From Thermoplasmata archaeon (GTDB taxonomy: Archaea; Thermoplasmatota; Thermoplasmata; Thermoplasmatales; Thermoplasmataceae), in the NCBI GenBank assembly GCA_021793945.1, contig JAJYRT010000124.1, forward strand, positions 1 through 5,571: a DNA stretch of 5,571 nt. Direction: 5' to 3'. Each line of letters opens with the position of its first letter. Positions within the stretch are counted from its first letter, which is position 1. The notes below the pieces were generated by a model. The model saw only the letters and a list, made by a program, of their open reading frames with translations. It searched no databases and was not told where the DNA came from. This document shows, in pieces, positions 1 to 4,110 of the stretch. Both the position numbers and the translations under genes were made by a program.

Positions 1-17
1 CCAAATCCATGACAAAA

Positions 18-25
18 TTTTAAAA
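18..25 (+). promoter_or_regulatory. Probable TATA box of tRNA-Ala
   Basis: TTTTAAAA lies centred about 33 bases before the first tRNA base. With the archaeal spacing of about 26 bases this would start transcription near 47-48 and give a short 5' leader for RNase P to remove. TATTAATG at 31-38 is another AT-rich candidate but sits too close to the tRNA. Confidence 0.45.
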
Positions 26-54
26 CTACCTATTAATGGGTGTCTTGCTTTTCT

Positions 55-126
55 GGGCTGGTAGATCAGAGGTAGATCGCTTCCTTGGCATGGAAGAGGC
101 CCGGGGTTCAAATCCCCGCCAGTCCA
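55..126 (+). tRNA. tRNA-Ala (anticodon GGC)
   Basis: A complete cloverleaf can be folded by eye. The acceptor stem pairs 55-61 with 119-125, with discriminator A126. The D stem GATC (64-67/75-78) closes a 7-nt loop, and the anticodon stem CTTCC/GGAAG (80-84/92-96) closes loop TTGGCAT, giving anticodon GGC at 87-89. The variable loop is 5 nt, and the T stem CGGGG/CCCCG (102-106/114-118) closes loop TTCAAAT. The third acceptor pair is G57:T123, the G3:U70 wobble that is the main identity element of alanine tRNA, which independently supports the anticodon call. There is no intron and no encoded CCA (TCGA follows A126). It delivers alanine at GCC and GCU codons. Its 3' third is also the probable integration site of the element to its right, and it overlaps the integrase stop codon on the other strand. 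Confidence 0.97.
102..126. other. Putative attL: integration site in the 3' part of tRNA-Ala
   Basis: The T arm and 3' acceptor strand of the tRNA are where tyrosine recombinases of archaeal elements commonly integrate, restoring the tRNA from the element's own copy. Here the integrase gene points straight at the tRNA and its last codons and stop are read from this same segment (stop at 108-110). The element copy must therefore carry identical sequence in its circular form. The exact core boundaries cannot be set because the second copy (attR) is not in this window; I found no other stretch resembling CCCCGCCAGTCCA. Confidence 0.6.
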
Positions 127-1016
127 TCGACAATACTGCATGGTTCAGTGGATTTGAACCTCAGAAAAAATTTGACTTTCTTCATCCGCATCTCCTCCAG
201 AGCCTCTGCCTGGTCAACGTTCAGATATATCTGTGTGGTGTCAAGTCTCTCGTGACCCAGCATCTGCCGCAGGGTTTCGAGATCCACATGCTGTCTTATG
301 CACGTCTTGGCATACGTGTGCCTTGCCCTGTGCCATGAGAATTTCACACCGGTCCTTCTTGAAATGTCGGATGCCAGGCTTCCCATGTACTTGTTCGTGA
401 TACCGCCCTTCCTGGTCGTGAAAACGAACTCAGACTCCCGGTGGTTCCTGTGCCTCATGTATTCCGCGATCACGGCAGCGGTCTCCGGCGGCAGGTAAAC
501 GTCGCGAACCTTCTCTCCCTTCCCGATCACGGTGAGGCGGTCTGAACGTATCCTGCCGGTTGTGAGGTTGCATAACTCGTCACGCCTGAGCCCGGTGGTG
601 AAGACCAGGTAGACCATGGCATGGTTCCTCATGTCCTCTATGGTCGGGCCGATGGTGCCTTCAAGTATCCTCCTGGCCTCATCCGGATCGTAGGATTTGA
701 CCCTGAAGCTCCTCTTCGTCTCATGGAGATAGTTCACCTTCTCCCATCCCCTGGACTCCAGGTACCTGTTCAGGTACTTGACGTAGCCGTTGATGGTGGT
801 ACGGTCCCTGCCGTCCCGCCTCTTGGCGCGAAGGTAGTCCATGATGGCACTCCTGTCCCGGAGATCGCAGCCGTCACGCAGGAAGAACCTCAGTTTCCTC
901 ATGGTCTCGTATACCGTTGTCTTTGCGTGTTTCTCAAAAAACCAGTCCTCAGAAGTCTCCAGAATTTTTCTGTATTCCGCAGGAATTTCCTCTCTCGCCG
1001 CGATACCTTTTTTCAT
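108..1016 (-). CDS. Tyrosine recombinase / integrase of the element
   Basis: This 302-aa site-specific recombinase of the XerA/phage-integrase family would cut and rejoin DNA at the tRNA site through a covalent tyrosine intermediate. An N-terminal core-binding domain (about residues 20-100) precedes the catalytic domain. The full active-site set is visible: R144 in TGLRRDEL, K166 in IGKGEKVRDV, H229 and R232 in WHRARHTYA, H255 in LGHERLDTTQ and the nucleophile Y264 in QIYLNVD. The gene is therefore probably functional. After Y264 there is a tail of 38 residues, and the last five or six (DGLAGI) are encoded by the tRNA T arm and acceptor strand. The start ATG overlaps the stop of the 130-aa gene upstream (ATGA), with Shine-Dalgarno GGGGAGG inside that gene's last codons. 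It is the last gene of the six-gene operon. The gene looks more G+C-rich than the regulators further right. Confidence 0.96.
   Translation of the reverse strand: MKKGIAAREEIPAEYRKILETSEDWFFEKHAKTTVYETMRKLRFFLRDGCDLRDRSAIMDYLRAKRRDGRDRTTINGYVKYLNRYLESRGWEKVNYLHETKRSFRVKSYDPDEARRILEGTIGPTIEDMRNHAMVYLVFTTGLRRDELCNLTTGRIRSDRLTVIGKGEKVRDVYLPPETAAVIAEYMRHRNHRESEFVFTTRKGGITNKYMGSLASDISRRTGVKFSWHRARHTYAKTCIRQHVDLETLRQMLGHERLDTTQIYLNVDQAEALEEMRMKKVKFFLRFKSTEPCSIVDGLAGI
142..160. repeat. Inverted repeat and reversed T-arm copy beside the tRNA
   Basis: GGTTCA (142-147) and TGAACC (155-160) form a perfect 6-bp inverted repeat with a 7-base spacer. In addition GGATTTGAACC at 150-160 is the exact reverse complement of GGTTCAAATCC at 105-115, in the tRNA T arm. 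All of this is inside the 3' end of the integrase gene. It could be an integrase-binding arm site or a remnant of an earlier tRNA-derived attachment site. Confidence 0.6.
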
Positions 1017-1405
1017 TGCTTTCCTCCCCTAAAAATGAAATCTATAATCTCGGAAGCTTCATGGATACTCAGTTGATCCATGGGTTTTTTCATCTCCTTT
1101 ATCATGGCCGCTATCTTTGGGCCAAGTTCTCCCTCCAGGTGCTGCTCGAGTATCTTTTTCTGCTTCTCCGAGAGCTGGCGGCCGTATGATTTCTGGTCGC
1201 CTTTGCCGCTGTAGTGCATGTTACTTCTGTCTTTTGCTACTGCACCTGCCTGCTGGGCCCCCTTGACAAGCCCCCATGGCTCCTTTGCATCCTCGAAAAG
1301 CCATTCCTGGTAATCCCTGTCAACGTTCCCGTATTTCTCCTTCAGCACATCCTTTATTTTGTCAAGTTTTTCTATCTCGCCTTTCAGCCATTCATCAAAA
1401 TTCAT
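1013..1405 (-). CDS. 130-aa accessory protein of the integrase operon
   Basis: I do not recognise a named family. The product is hydrophilic and charged. The N-terminal half is helical with Trp-rich patches (W6, W35, W44), followed by a Gly/Lys/Ser linker (about 60-76). The C-terminal part, LSEKQKKIL followed by LSIHEASEIIDFIF, resembles the short tail SEKQ..IL..(LS)..EASELId seen at the ends of some phage and plasmid single-strand DNA binding or annealing proteins. That likeness is from memory and only suggestive of a role in DNA processing. The gene overlaps its downstream neighbour, the integrase, and its upstream neighbour by 4 nt each. GAGGTGA lies just before its ATG. Production together with the integrase hints at a recombination or directionality partner (inference). 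Confidence 0.85.
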   Translation of the reverse strand: MNFDEWLKGEIEKLDKIKDVLKEKYGNVDRDYQEWLFEDAKEPWGLVKGAQQAGAVAKDRSNMHYSGKGDQKSYGRQLSEKQKKILEQHLEGELGPKIAAMIKEMKKPMDQLSIHEASEIIDFIFRGGKQ

Positions 1406-1611
1406 TTTGTCACCTCTATAAAGTCATCCAGTTTTTTGGTGGGCGTTATTGCCCTCTCATTCTTCGCGCGCTCTTCCCTCAAGATCAATCCAACCATTGA
1501 GGTATATTCTATTCTTTTCCGCACAACCGCGGGATTGCTTGACGAGTATGGAGGTATCTCATCCAACCCAAGCCTCTTCAACGCCAGGTTGCAGGCATCC
1601 TCCATGTTCAT
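1402..1611 (-). CDS. 69-aa small protein, function unknown
   Basis: No family recognised. The reading frame is supported by 4-nt ATGA overlaps with both neighbours and by AGAGGT upstream of the ATG, inside the 3' end of the preceding gene. The sequence begins with a short amphipathic helix (MEDACNLALKRLGL), passes a Pro/Ser-rich turn (about 20-26) and continues as a basic helical segment (RKRIEYTSMVGLILREERAKNE). There is no signal peptide or membrane segment. A second ATG two codons downstream is an equally possible start. Confidence 0.75.
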   Translation of the reverse strand: MNMEDACNLALKRLGLDEIPPYSSSNPAVVRKRIEYTSMVGLILREERAKNERAITPTKKLDDFIEVTK

Positions 1612-1865
1612 GCAAGGACCTCTGCCATCTTCTGTTGGGCATTCATTACTTCAAGCCTCAGCAGGTTCAGCTTCTCGACGTTCCGTTCTATCTTTGCCAT
1701 GAGCGTTCTCTCCTCCCATGCCAGCCTGCCTCTCTGGGCATACTCATAAAGGAGGTCATTCCGGATTCTTTGGAGTTTTTCCCTATCCTGTGTGATCACC
1801 CTCTCCACTGTCGCTATTTTTCTCGGCAATGACCTCAGCTTGTTTATCAAAGCGGATTCTATCAT
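1608..1865 (-). CDS. 85-aa predicted coiled-coil protein
   Basis: No family recognised. Nearly the whole protein (about residues 15-80) is a run of charged and Leu/Ile residues without glycine except one QRGR turn near 44-47. This fits a helical hairpin or antiparallel coiled coil and suggests an oligomer or an adaptor. The gene is embedded in the operon with ATGA overlaps at both ends. Its Shine-Dalgarno site is weak: AGGA directly abuts the ATG, with a GGGGG run about 13 bases upstream. Translation probably depends on coupling to the preceding gene. Confidence 0.8.
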   Translation of the reverse strand: MIESALINKLRSLPRKIATVERVITQDREKLQRIRNDLLYEYAQRGRLAWEERTLMAKIERNVEKLNLLRLEVMNAQQKMAEVLA

Positions 1866-2137
1866 TCCTGCATGACCCCCTCTGCCATTACGACCTTGAT
1901 TGCTTGCTCACCAGGGAACCATTTGTGCCAGTCAGAATAGAGTGATTCCAATCTGGTTGCAGCCCTGCAATACGCATCATGCAGGTAGCCATTCACAGAA
2001 AGCCCAGGGGTTTTAATGACGGCTTTACACTCCCTTGCTTCTTTCCATGCTTTCTGGATATCTGTCTGCAGGGAAGCCCTGAAGTCTACCAGTAAGAGTT
2101 CATCCCTGTGATCCACGTTGTATTCCAGTATTGTCAT
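1862..2137 (-). CDS. 91-aa small protein, function unknown
   Basis: No family recognised. It is a soluble, mainly helical protein with several aromatic residues (W31, Y51, Y56, Y67, W70, W73, F74) and cysteines at 37 and 57. It is the second gene of the operon. Its ATG overlaps the stop of the AbrB-like gene (ATGA), and a strong Shine-Dalgarno site, GGAGGAGGTGA, lies in the 3' end of that gene. The overlap on both sides makes it a real gene despite lack of recognisable homology. Confidence 0.8.
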   Translation of the reverse strand: MTILEYNVDHRDELLLVDFRASLQTDIQKAWKEARECKAVIKTPGLSVNGYLHDAYCRAATRLESLYSDWHKWFPGEQAIKVVMAEGVMQE

Positions 2138-2310
2138 GACTTCACCTCCTCCGCCCTCATTACCAGCTCATTTCCTTGGACTGAAATAATTACTTGCTGC
2201 CGGTCTGCCCAGCCGATTTCCTCAGTGATCCTCTTCGGAACCCTGATTAGCAGGCCAGGAGACTTCCTGTCCATGTGGACTCTTGTCGTAGCTATCATGT
2301 CGTTCTCCAT
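2134..2310 (-). CDS. AbrB-like (SpoVT-AbrB/MazE fold) regulator, 58 aa
   Basis: This is a short ORF read directly from the sequence. The product begins MENDMIATTRVHMDRKSPGL, continues LIRVPKRITEEIGWADRQQV and ends in a GNELVMRAEE strand. The order of a beta strand, (I/V)P-K-x-I helix, 'GW.DRQQV.I' turn and strand, and a final 'G.ELV..' strand is typical of SpoVT-AbrB swapped-hairpin DNA-binding domains, which act as dimers, as transcription regulators or as antitoxins. It is the first gene of the operon leading to the integrase. GGTGAT (2314-2319) sits three bases before the ATG, and a palindromic operator-like site abuts it. It probably represses its own operon (inference). No toxin of a recognised family follows, so a regulator is likelier than an antitoxin. 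Confidence 0.85.
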   Translation of the reverse strand: MENDMIATTRVHMDRKSPGLLIRVPKRITEEIGWADRQQVIISVQGNELVMRAEEVKS

Positions 2311-2348
2311 TTCATCACCTTTCGTGTGAAAGTGTATGAATTAGAATC

Positions 2349-2356
2349 TATATTAA
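2349..2356 (-). promoter_or_regulatory. TATA box of the integrase operon
   Basis: On the minus strand TTAATATA lies about 42 bases before the ATG of the leftward AbrB-like gene. Transcription would begin near 2326 and leave a leader of about 16 bases that just holds the GGTGAT ribosome site. Confidence 0.5.
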
Positions 2357-2384
2357 TCTTATGATTTCGTATGAAATTAACACC

Positions 2385-2391
2385 TATTATA
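2385..2391 (+). promoter_or_regulatory. TATA box of the rightward AbrB-like gene
   Basis: TATTATA is centred 27 bases before the ATG at 2415, the spacing of an archaeal leaderless transcript. The absence of any Shine-Dalgarno sequence before that ATG agrees. Confidence 0.55.
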
Positions 2392-2414
2392 CCCTTTCTG
2401 CCCATTTCACATGA

Positions 2415-2573
2415 ATGGAAAAACGAGGCACCGGAAGTTTTCACATTGGAACTAGAGGCGAGGGGATCATCTACGTGTCCAAGCGACTGCTGGACGATTT
2501 TCCTCTCGCCAGCGGAGACCAGGTCAGGATAACAGTTAGGGAGGACGGCACAATATTGGTGGAGAAACTCTGA
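2415..2573 (+). CDS. Second AbrB-like regulator, 52 aa, divergent
   Basis: A 52-residue ORF starts MEKRGTGSFHIGTRGEGIIY, continues VSKRLLDDFPLASGDQVRIT and ends VREDGTILVEKL. The strand, V-x-K-x-L-L helix, SGDQV turn and 'DGTILV' strand pattern is that of a single SpoVT-AbrB domain, so a dimeric DNA-binding protein is expected. It shares the fold but little sequence with the 58-aa protein across the divergent promoter. No Shine-Dalgarno site precedes the ATG, and TATTATA 27 bases upstream indicates a leaderless mRNA. An ATG 4 bases upstream opens only a very short frame. The gene stands alone on the plus strand and converges on the RHH-like gene. A regulatory partner or competitor of the 58-aa protein is the simplest reading. 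Confidence 0.78.
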   Translation: MEKRGTGSFHIGTRGEGIIYVSKRLLDDFPLASGDQVRITVREDGTILVEKL

Positions 2574-2644
2574 ATTTACGCTCCTGTGGGTCCTAGAATC
2601 TATGACGGATACCGGTAGTTCTACACCTACAACCGCCATTTTGT

Positions 2645-2830
2645 TCATTTTGAGACCTCTTTGTAAAGAGTCAATTTTCCATCTTTACTTCCAATCTCCC
2701 TTGAAATTATTTCGTCAACAGCCTTTTGACATATTCCAGAAAGACTGTATTCAGGATGTATGTGCAACCAAACCTTCTGATCTTCTCGCAACGAGATCGT
2801 TGCTCTGATAAATGTTGAGGTATTATCCAT
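2645..2830 (-). CDS. Ribbon-helix-helix-like small regulator, 61 aa
   Basis: The N-terminal TFIRATISLREDQKVWLHIH looks like the short DNA-contacting strand of a ribbon-helix-helix (CopG/MetJ/Arc-type) protein. It is followed by a first helix, then 'YSLSGICQKAVDEIIS' as turn and second helix. Such proteins form dimers that bind operator DNA and often control plasmid copy number or toxin genes. Residues 48-61 are a short charged tail. The gene diverges from the winged-helix gene across a 107-bp AT-rich region. TTATTTAA (2862-2869, read leftward) could be its TATA box, and no clear Shine-Dalgarno site precedes the ATG. The family call is by pattern; a full-length match was not checked. Confidence 0.78.
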   Translation of the reverse strand: MDNTSTFIRATISLREDQKVWLHIHPEYSLSGICQKAVDEIISREIGSKDGKLTLYKEVSK

Positions 2831-2937
2831 ATCTATTCGTTAATACATAATAACAATTGCATTATTTAATATTATGTAATCGGTAGTCGGTAATACAATC
2901 CATTACATTATTTAGCAGCTATTCTATAATAAATAGA
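2831..2937. promoter_or_regulatory. AT-rich divergent promoter with paired repeats
   Basis: This spacer holds two direct copies of TAATACA (2841-2847, 2891-2897) and two of CATTATTTA (2860-2868, 2906-2914). It also has an inverted pair ATTATGTAAT (2871-2880) / ATTACATTAT (2902-2911) with one mismatch, and a tandem CGGTAGTCGGTA (2881-2892). The CATTATTTA copies coincide with the probable TATA boxes of the two flanking genes. The repeats are likely operators for the RHH-like and/or winged-helix protein. Confidence 0.5.
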
Positions 2938-3213
2938 GTGTCAAGAATAAAGAATTTTGAAATGCAATCTGGTTCAATGAGGCTGCTTATTTATCTTCTT
3001 AAGGGGCCTTCTTATGCTACCTTGATTCTAAAGGAGACAGATATACCAAATACGCAGCTCTTTAGGTCTCTTGATCTATTGAAGGAGATGGGCATGATAA
3101 GAACGGAAATTGACAAAGGCGTATTTCCCAATAGAAACATGATATACCTTACTACAAAGGGGATGAAAGTTGCGGAACATCTGAAACACGTTGAAGAAAT
3201 TCTTGAAAACTAG
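2938..3213 (+). CDS. Winged-helix transcriptional regulator, 91 aa
   Basis: A single winged helix-turn-helix domain spans the protein. The helical N-terminus 'MRLLIYLLKGPSYATLILKE' is followed by the recognition region 'TDIPNTQLFRSLDLLKEMGMI', the wing 'RTEIDKGVFPNRNMIYLT' and the C-terminal helix 'TKGMKVAEHLKHVEEI'. This is the MarR/ArsR-like small-regulator layout common in archaea, where such proteins bind DNA as dimers near their own promoter. The GTG start is chosen because TTATTTAG (2908-2915) sits about 27 bases upstream, as expected for a leaderless message. An ATG at 2962 (MQSGSMRLL) is the alternative, with TATAATAAATA at 2925-2935 as a possible TATA box. No ligand or target can be named. 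Confidence 0.85.
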   Translation: MSRIKNFEMQSGSMRLLIYLLKGPSYATLILKETDIPNTQLFRSLDLLKEMGMIRTEIDKGVFPNRNMIYLTTKGMKVAEHLKHVEEILEN

Positions 3214-3224
3214 AAGAATGAGTT

Positions 3225-3237
3225 TGAAATAATTTCA
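3225..3237. terminator. Small palindrome between convergent genes
   Basis: TGAAAT-A-ATTTCA is a perfect 6-bp inverted repeat with one central base, in the 25-base gap between the convergent winged-helix and 72-aa genes. It is AT-rich and weak, with short T runs on either side. It could mark transcript ends in both directions, but this is uncertain. Confidence 0.25.
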
Positions 3238-3238
3238 T

Positions 3239-3457
3239 TCAGTCAAATATACCCAGGAATTTGCTAACTTCTATCCTATGGTCCTTTACCTGAACTTCTT
3301 CGATTCTTCTCTTAGACTGTTGAATAACGCGAATGCAACCATCAACAATCTCGCTCTCCTGTTTTGTGAGTTGTTCCTTGTACTTCTCCAGTAGGAAAAT
3401 GTCTTCATTCTTTCCTTTCAGGGTACCGTTAAGTTGCTCCATTTCCAACCTGTTCAT
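3239..3457 (-). CDS. 72-aa charged helical protein, unknown function
   Basis: No family recognised. Residues 17-60 form an uninterrupted, strongly charged amphipathic helix pattern (LLEKYKEQLTKQESEIVDGC, then IRVIQQSKRRIEEV), suggesting a coiled coil. A short hydrophobic C-terminus (FLGIFD) follows. It is the second gene of a two-gene cassette: its ATG overlaps the upstream stop (ATGA, 3454-3457) and GGTG lies eleven to fourteen bases before it. It is probably cytoplasmic, without signal peptide or membrane segment. A later start at M5 is possible. Confidence 0.72.
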   Translation of the reverse strand: MNRLEMEQLNGTLKGKNEDIFLLEKYKEQLTKQESEIVDGCIRVIQQSKRRIEEVQVKDHRIEVSKFLGIFD

Positions 3458-3660
3458 TCAGTTGCACCATCCTCTCTTGCAATCCTTTCCCTCAGCAACA
3501 GGGAAAACTCCTCAAAATGCTGGCTCTTTCTCAGAGCTTTTTCTATGGGTGCTGAATCGAATTCCTTCCTGGCAACCCGCTCTTTTCGATATCCTTCCTT
3601 CATGGCTTCCGGAATCACGCGGTCTTCAGGCCTATTCCGTGTTTTCTCTGATACTCTCAT
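3454..3660 (-). CDS. 68-aa charged protein, first of a two-gene cassette
   Basis: No family recognised. The product is dominated by Arg, Lys and Glu, with a basic N-terminal third (RVSEKTRNRPEDR...) and a helical C-terminal half (EKALRKSQHFEEFSLLLRER). The size and charge suit a nucleic-acid or protein-binding accessory factor, but nothing more specific can be claimed. It overlaps the 72-aa gene by four bases, so the two products are likely made together and may interact. There is no good Shine-Dalgarno site before the ATG. TTAAATA on the minus strand (3681-3687) lies 21-27 bases upstream, as for a leaderless start. Confidence 0.72.
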   Translation of the reverse strand: MRVSEKTRNRPEDRVIPEAMKEGYRKERVARKEFDSAPIEKALRKSQHFEEFSLLLRERIAREDGATE

Positions 3661-3680
3661 GCCCGCTTAAGCCTGGACCG

Positions 3681-3687
3681 TATTTAA
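3681..3687 (-). promoter_or_regulatory. TATA box of the 68/72-aa cassette
   Basis: TTAAATA on the minus strand is centred 24 bases before the ATG at 3660, consistent with a leaderless transcript. A stronger box, TTATAAATA, lies further upstream at 3725-3733 and would instead give a leader of about 43 bases. Confidence 0.4.
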
Positions 3688-3724
3688 TCGGAAGATATCC
3701 GCCACAAAAGTGAGAAAAAGAGCC

Positions 3725-3733
3725 TATTTATAA
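3725..3733. promoter_or_regulatory. Strong TATA-like element usable in either direction
   Basis: The plus strand reads TATTTATAA and the minus strand TTATAAATA, close to the archaeal consensus. It may serve the leftward 68/72-aa cassette or a rightward transcript starting near 3757. The stretch 3735-3790 contains no ORF or clear RNA fold to explain a rightward start. Confidence 0.4.
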
Positions 3734-3792
3734 GGCCGTACTATCTCCAGAAGCCGGTGCGATGTGAACTCGTAGCATGCATCGTAACAAGG

Positions 3793-3799
3793 TTTATAA
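3793..3799 (+). promoter_or_regulatory. TATA box of the 55-aa gene
   Basis: TTTATAA, preceded by purine-rich ACAAGG, lies about 70 bases before the first candidate start. Transcription would begin near 3822 and leave a leader that contains both ribosome sites (GGAGGG at 3858-3862 and GGTGAG at 3881-3886). Confidence 0.5.
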
Positions 3800-3889
3800 G
3801 TCGTTTTCGAGTAAATCATCTGTTCCCATGTCGCCTGGTGCTGATAAATTAGCAACGGAGGGATAATGCAATATTTACTGGGTGAGAAA

Positions 3890-4057
3890 ATGGACAGGAA
3901 GGAGATTGAGTTCGAGTTTGAGAGGGCAACCAAGAACACGTACAGATTCCAAGAGAAGAGTACCGGATCGCCGGTCATCGGTACTCTGTACGTGCAGAAA
4001 TCGGTATTCGGGGCAAAGGAGCCAAAGAAGGTGAAGGTAACGGTGGAGTGGGAGTAG
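3890..4057 (+). CDS. Small beta-rich conserved-type protein, 55 aa
   Basis: The protein runs MDRKEIEFEFERATKNTYRF, then QEKSTGSPVIGTLYVQKSVF and GAKEPKKVKVTVEWE. Alternating hydrophobic and charged residues in three or four stretches (EIEFEFER, TYRFQE, VIGTLYVQK, KVKVTVEWE) predict an all-beta fold. From memory this resembles short uncharacterised prokaryotic proteins sharing the 'FE..TKNT.RF.E' and 'IGTLYVQK..G...PKK.KVT.EW' pattern; no function is known to me. I chose the start at 3890 because the family-like part begins there and GGTGAG lies three bases before it. An in-frame ATG at 3866, itself preceded by GGAGGG, would add MQYLLGEK. It is a single plus-strand gene with its own TATA box. 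Confidence 0.82.
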   Translation: MDRKEIEFEFERATKNTYRFQEKSTGSPVIGTLYVQKSVFGAKEPKKVKVTVEWE

Positions 4058-4110
4058 ATAATAACTGGATTACCTTTGTGGCGTGTTTGCGCTAACAACG
4101 TGAGAGATGG

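Larger units (their letters stand above)
2320..2416. promoter_or_regulatory. Divergent promoter with three operator-like repeats
   Basis: The region between the two divergent AbrB-like genes contains TTTCGTGTGAAA at 2320-2331, TTTCGTATGAAA at 2365-2376 and the weaker TTTCACATGAAT at 2405-2416, spaced 45 and 40 bases. The first two extend to 14-bp near-perfect palindromes. The first covers the predicted start of the leftward transcript. The third covers the start codon and expected transcript start of the rightward gene. The middle one lies between the two TATA boxes. This fits autoregulation by one or both AbrB-like proteins. Confidence 0.7.

Noticed and set aside
621..1076. 151-aa plus-strand frame
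   Set aside because: It lies antisense to the catalytically complete integrase gene and has no motif or ribosome site of its own.
1214..1702. Long plus-strand frames with hydrophobic, membrane-like stretches
   Set aside because: They are antisense to three ATGA-coupled minus-strand genes with ribosome sites. The hydrophobicity arises from the complement of Lys/Glu codons.
1927..1934. GCCAGTCA resembling the tRNA 3' end, considered as the second attachment site
   Set aside because: The match to the tRNA acceptor end is only about seven bases and lies inside a coding gene; attR should match over a longer stretch.
2295..2648. 117-aa minus-strand frame starting with an ATGA overlap to the RHH-like gene
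   Set aside because: The overlap is tempting because it mirrors the operon style. However, most of the frame is the exact antisense of the rightward AbrB-like gene and then runs across the divergent promoter and operators. The translation looks like an antisense shadow. Only its first 25 codons are free of other genes and they show no recognisable motif.
3735..3860. Possible small RNA gene between TATA elements, including CGATG...CATCG pairing
   Set aside because: Only a 5-bp stem with a long loop could be found and no C/D or other RNA boxes, so an untranslated leader is the simpler reading.
3724..4098. 124-aa minus-strand frame
   Set aside because: It covers the whole 55-aa plus-strand gene in antisense and the TATA boxes before it. 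The translation is serine- and phenylalanine-rich, as antisense frames often are.
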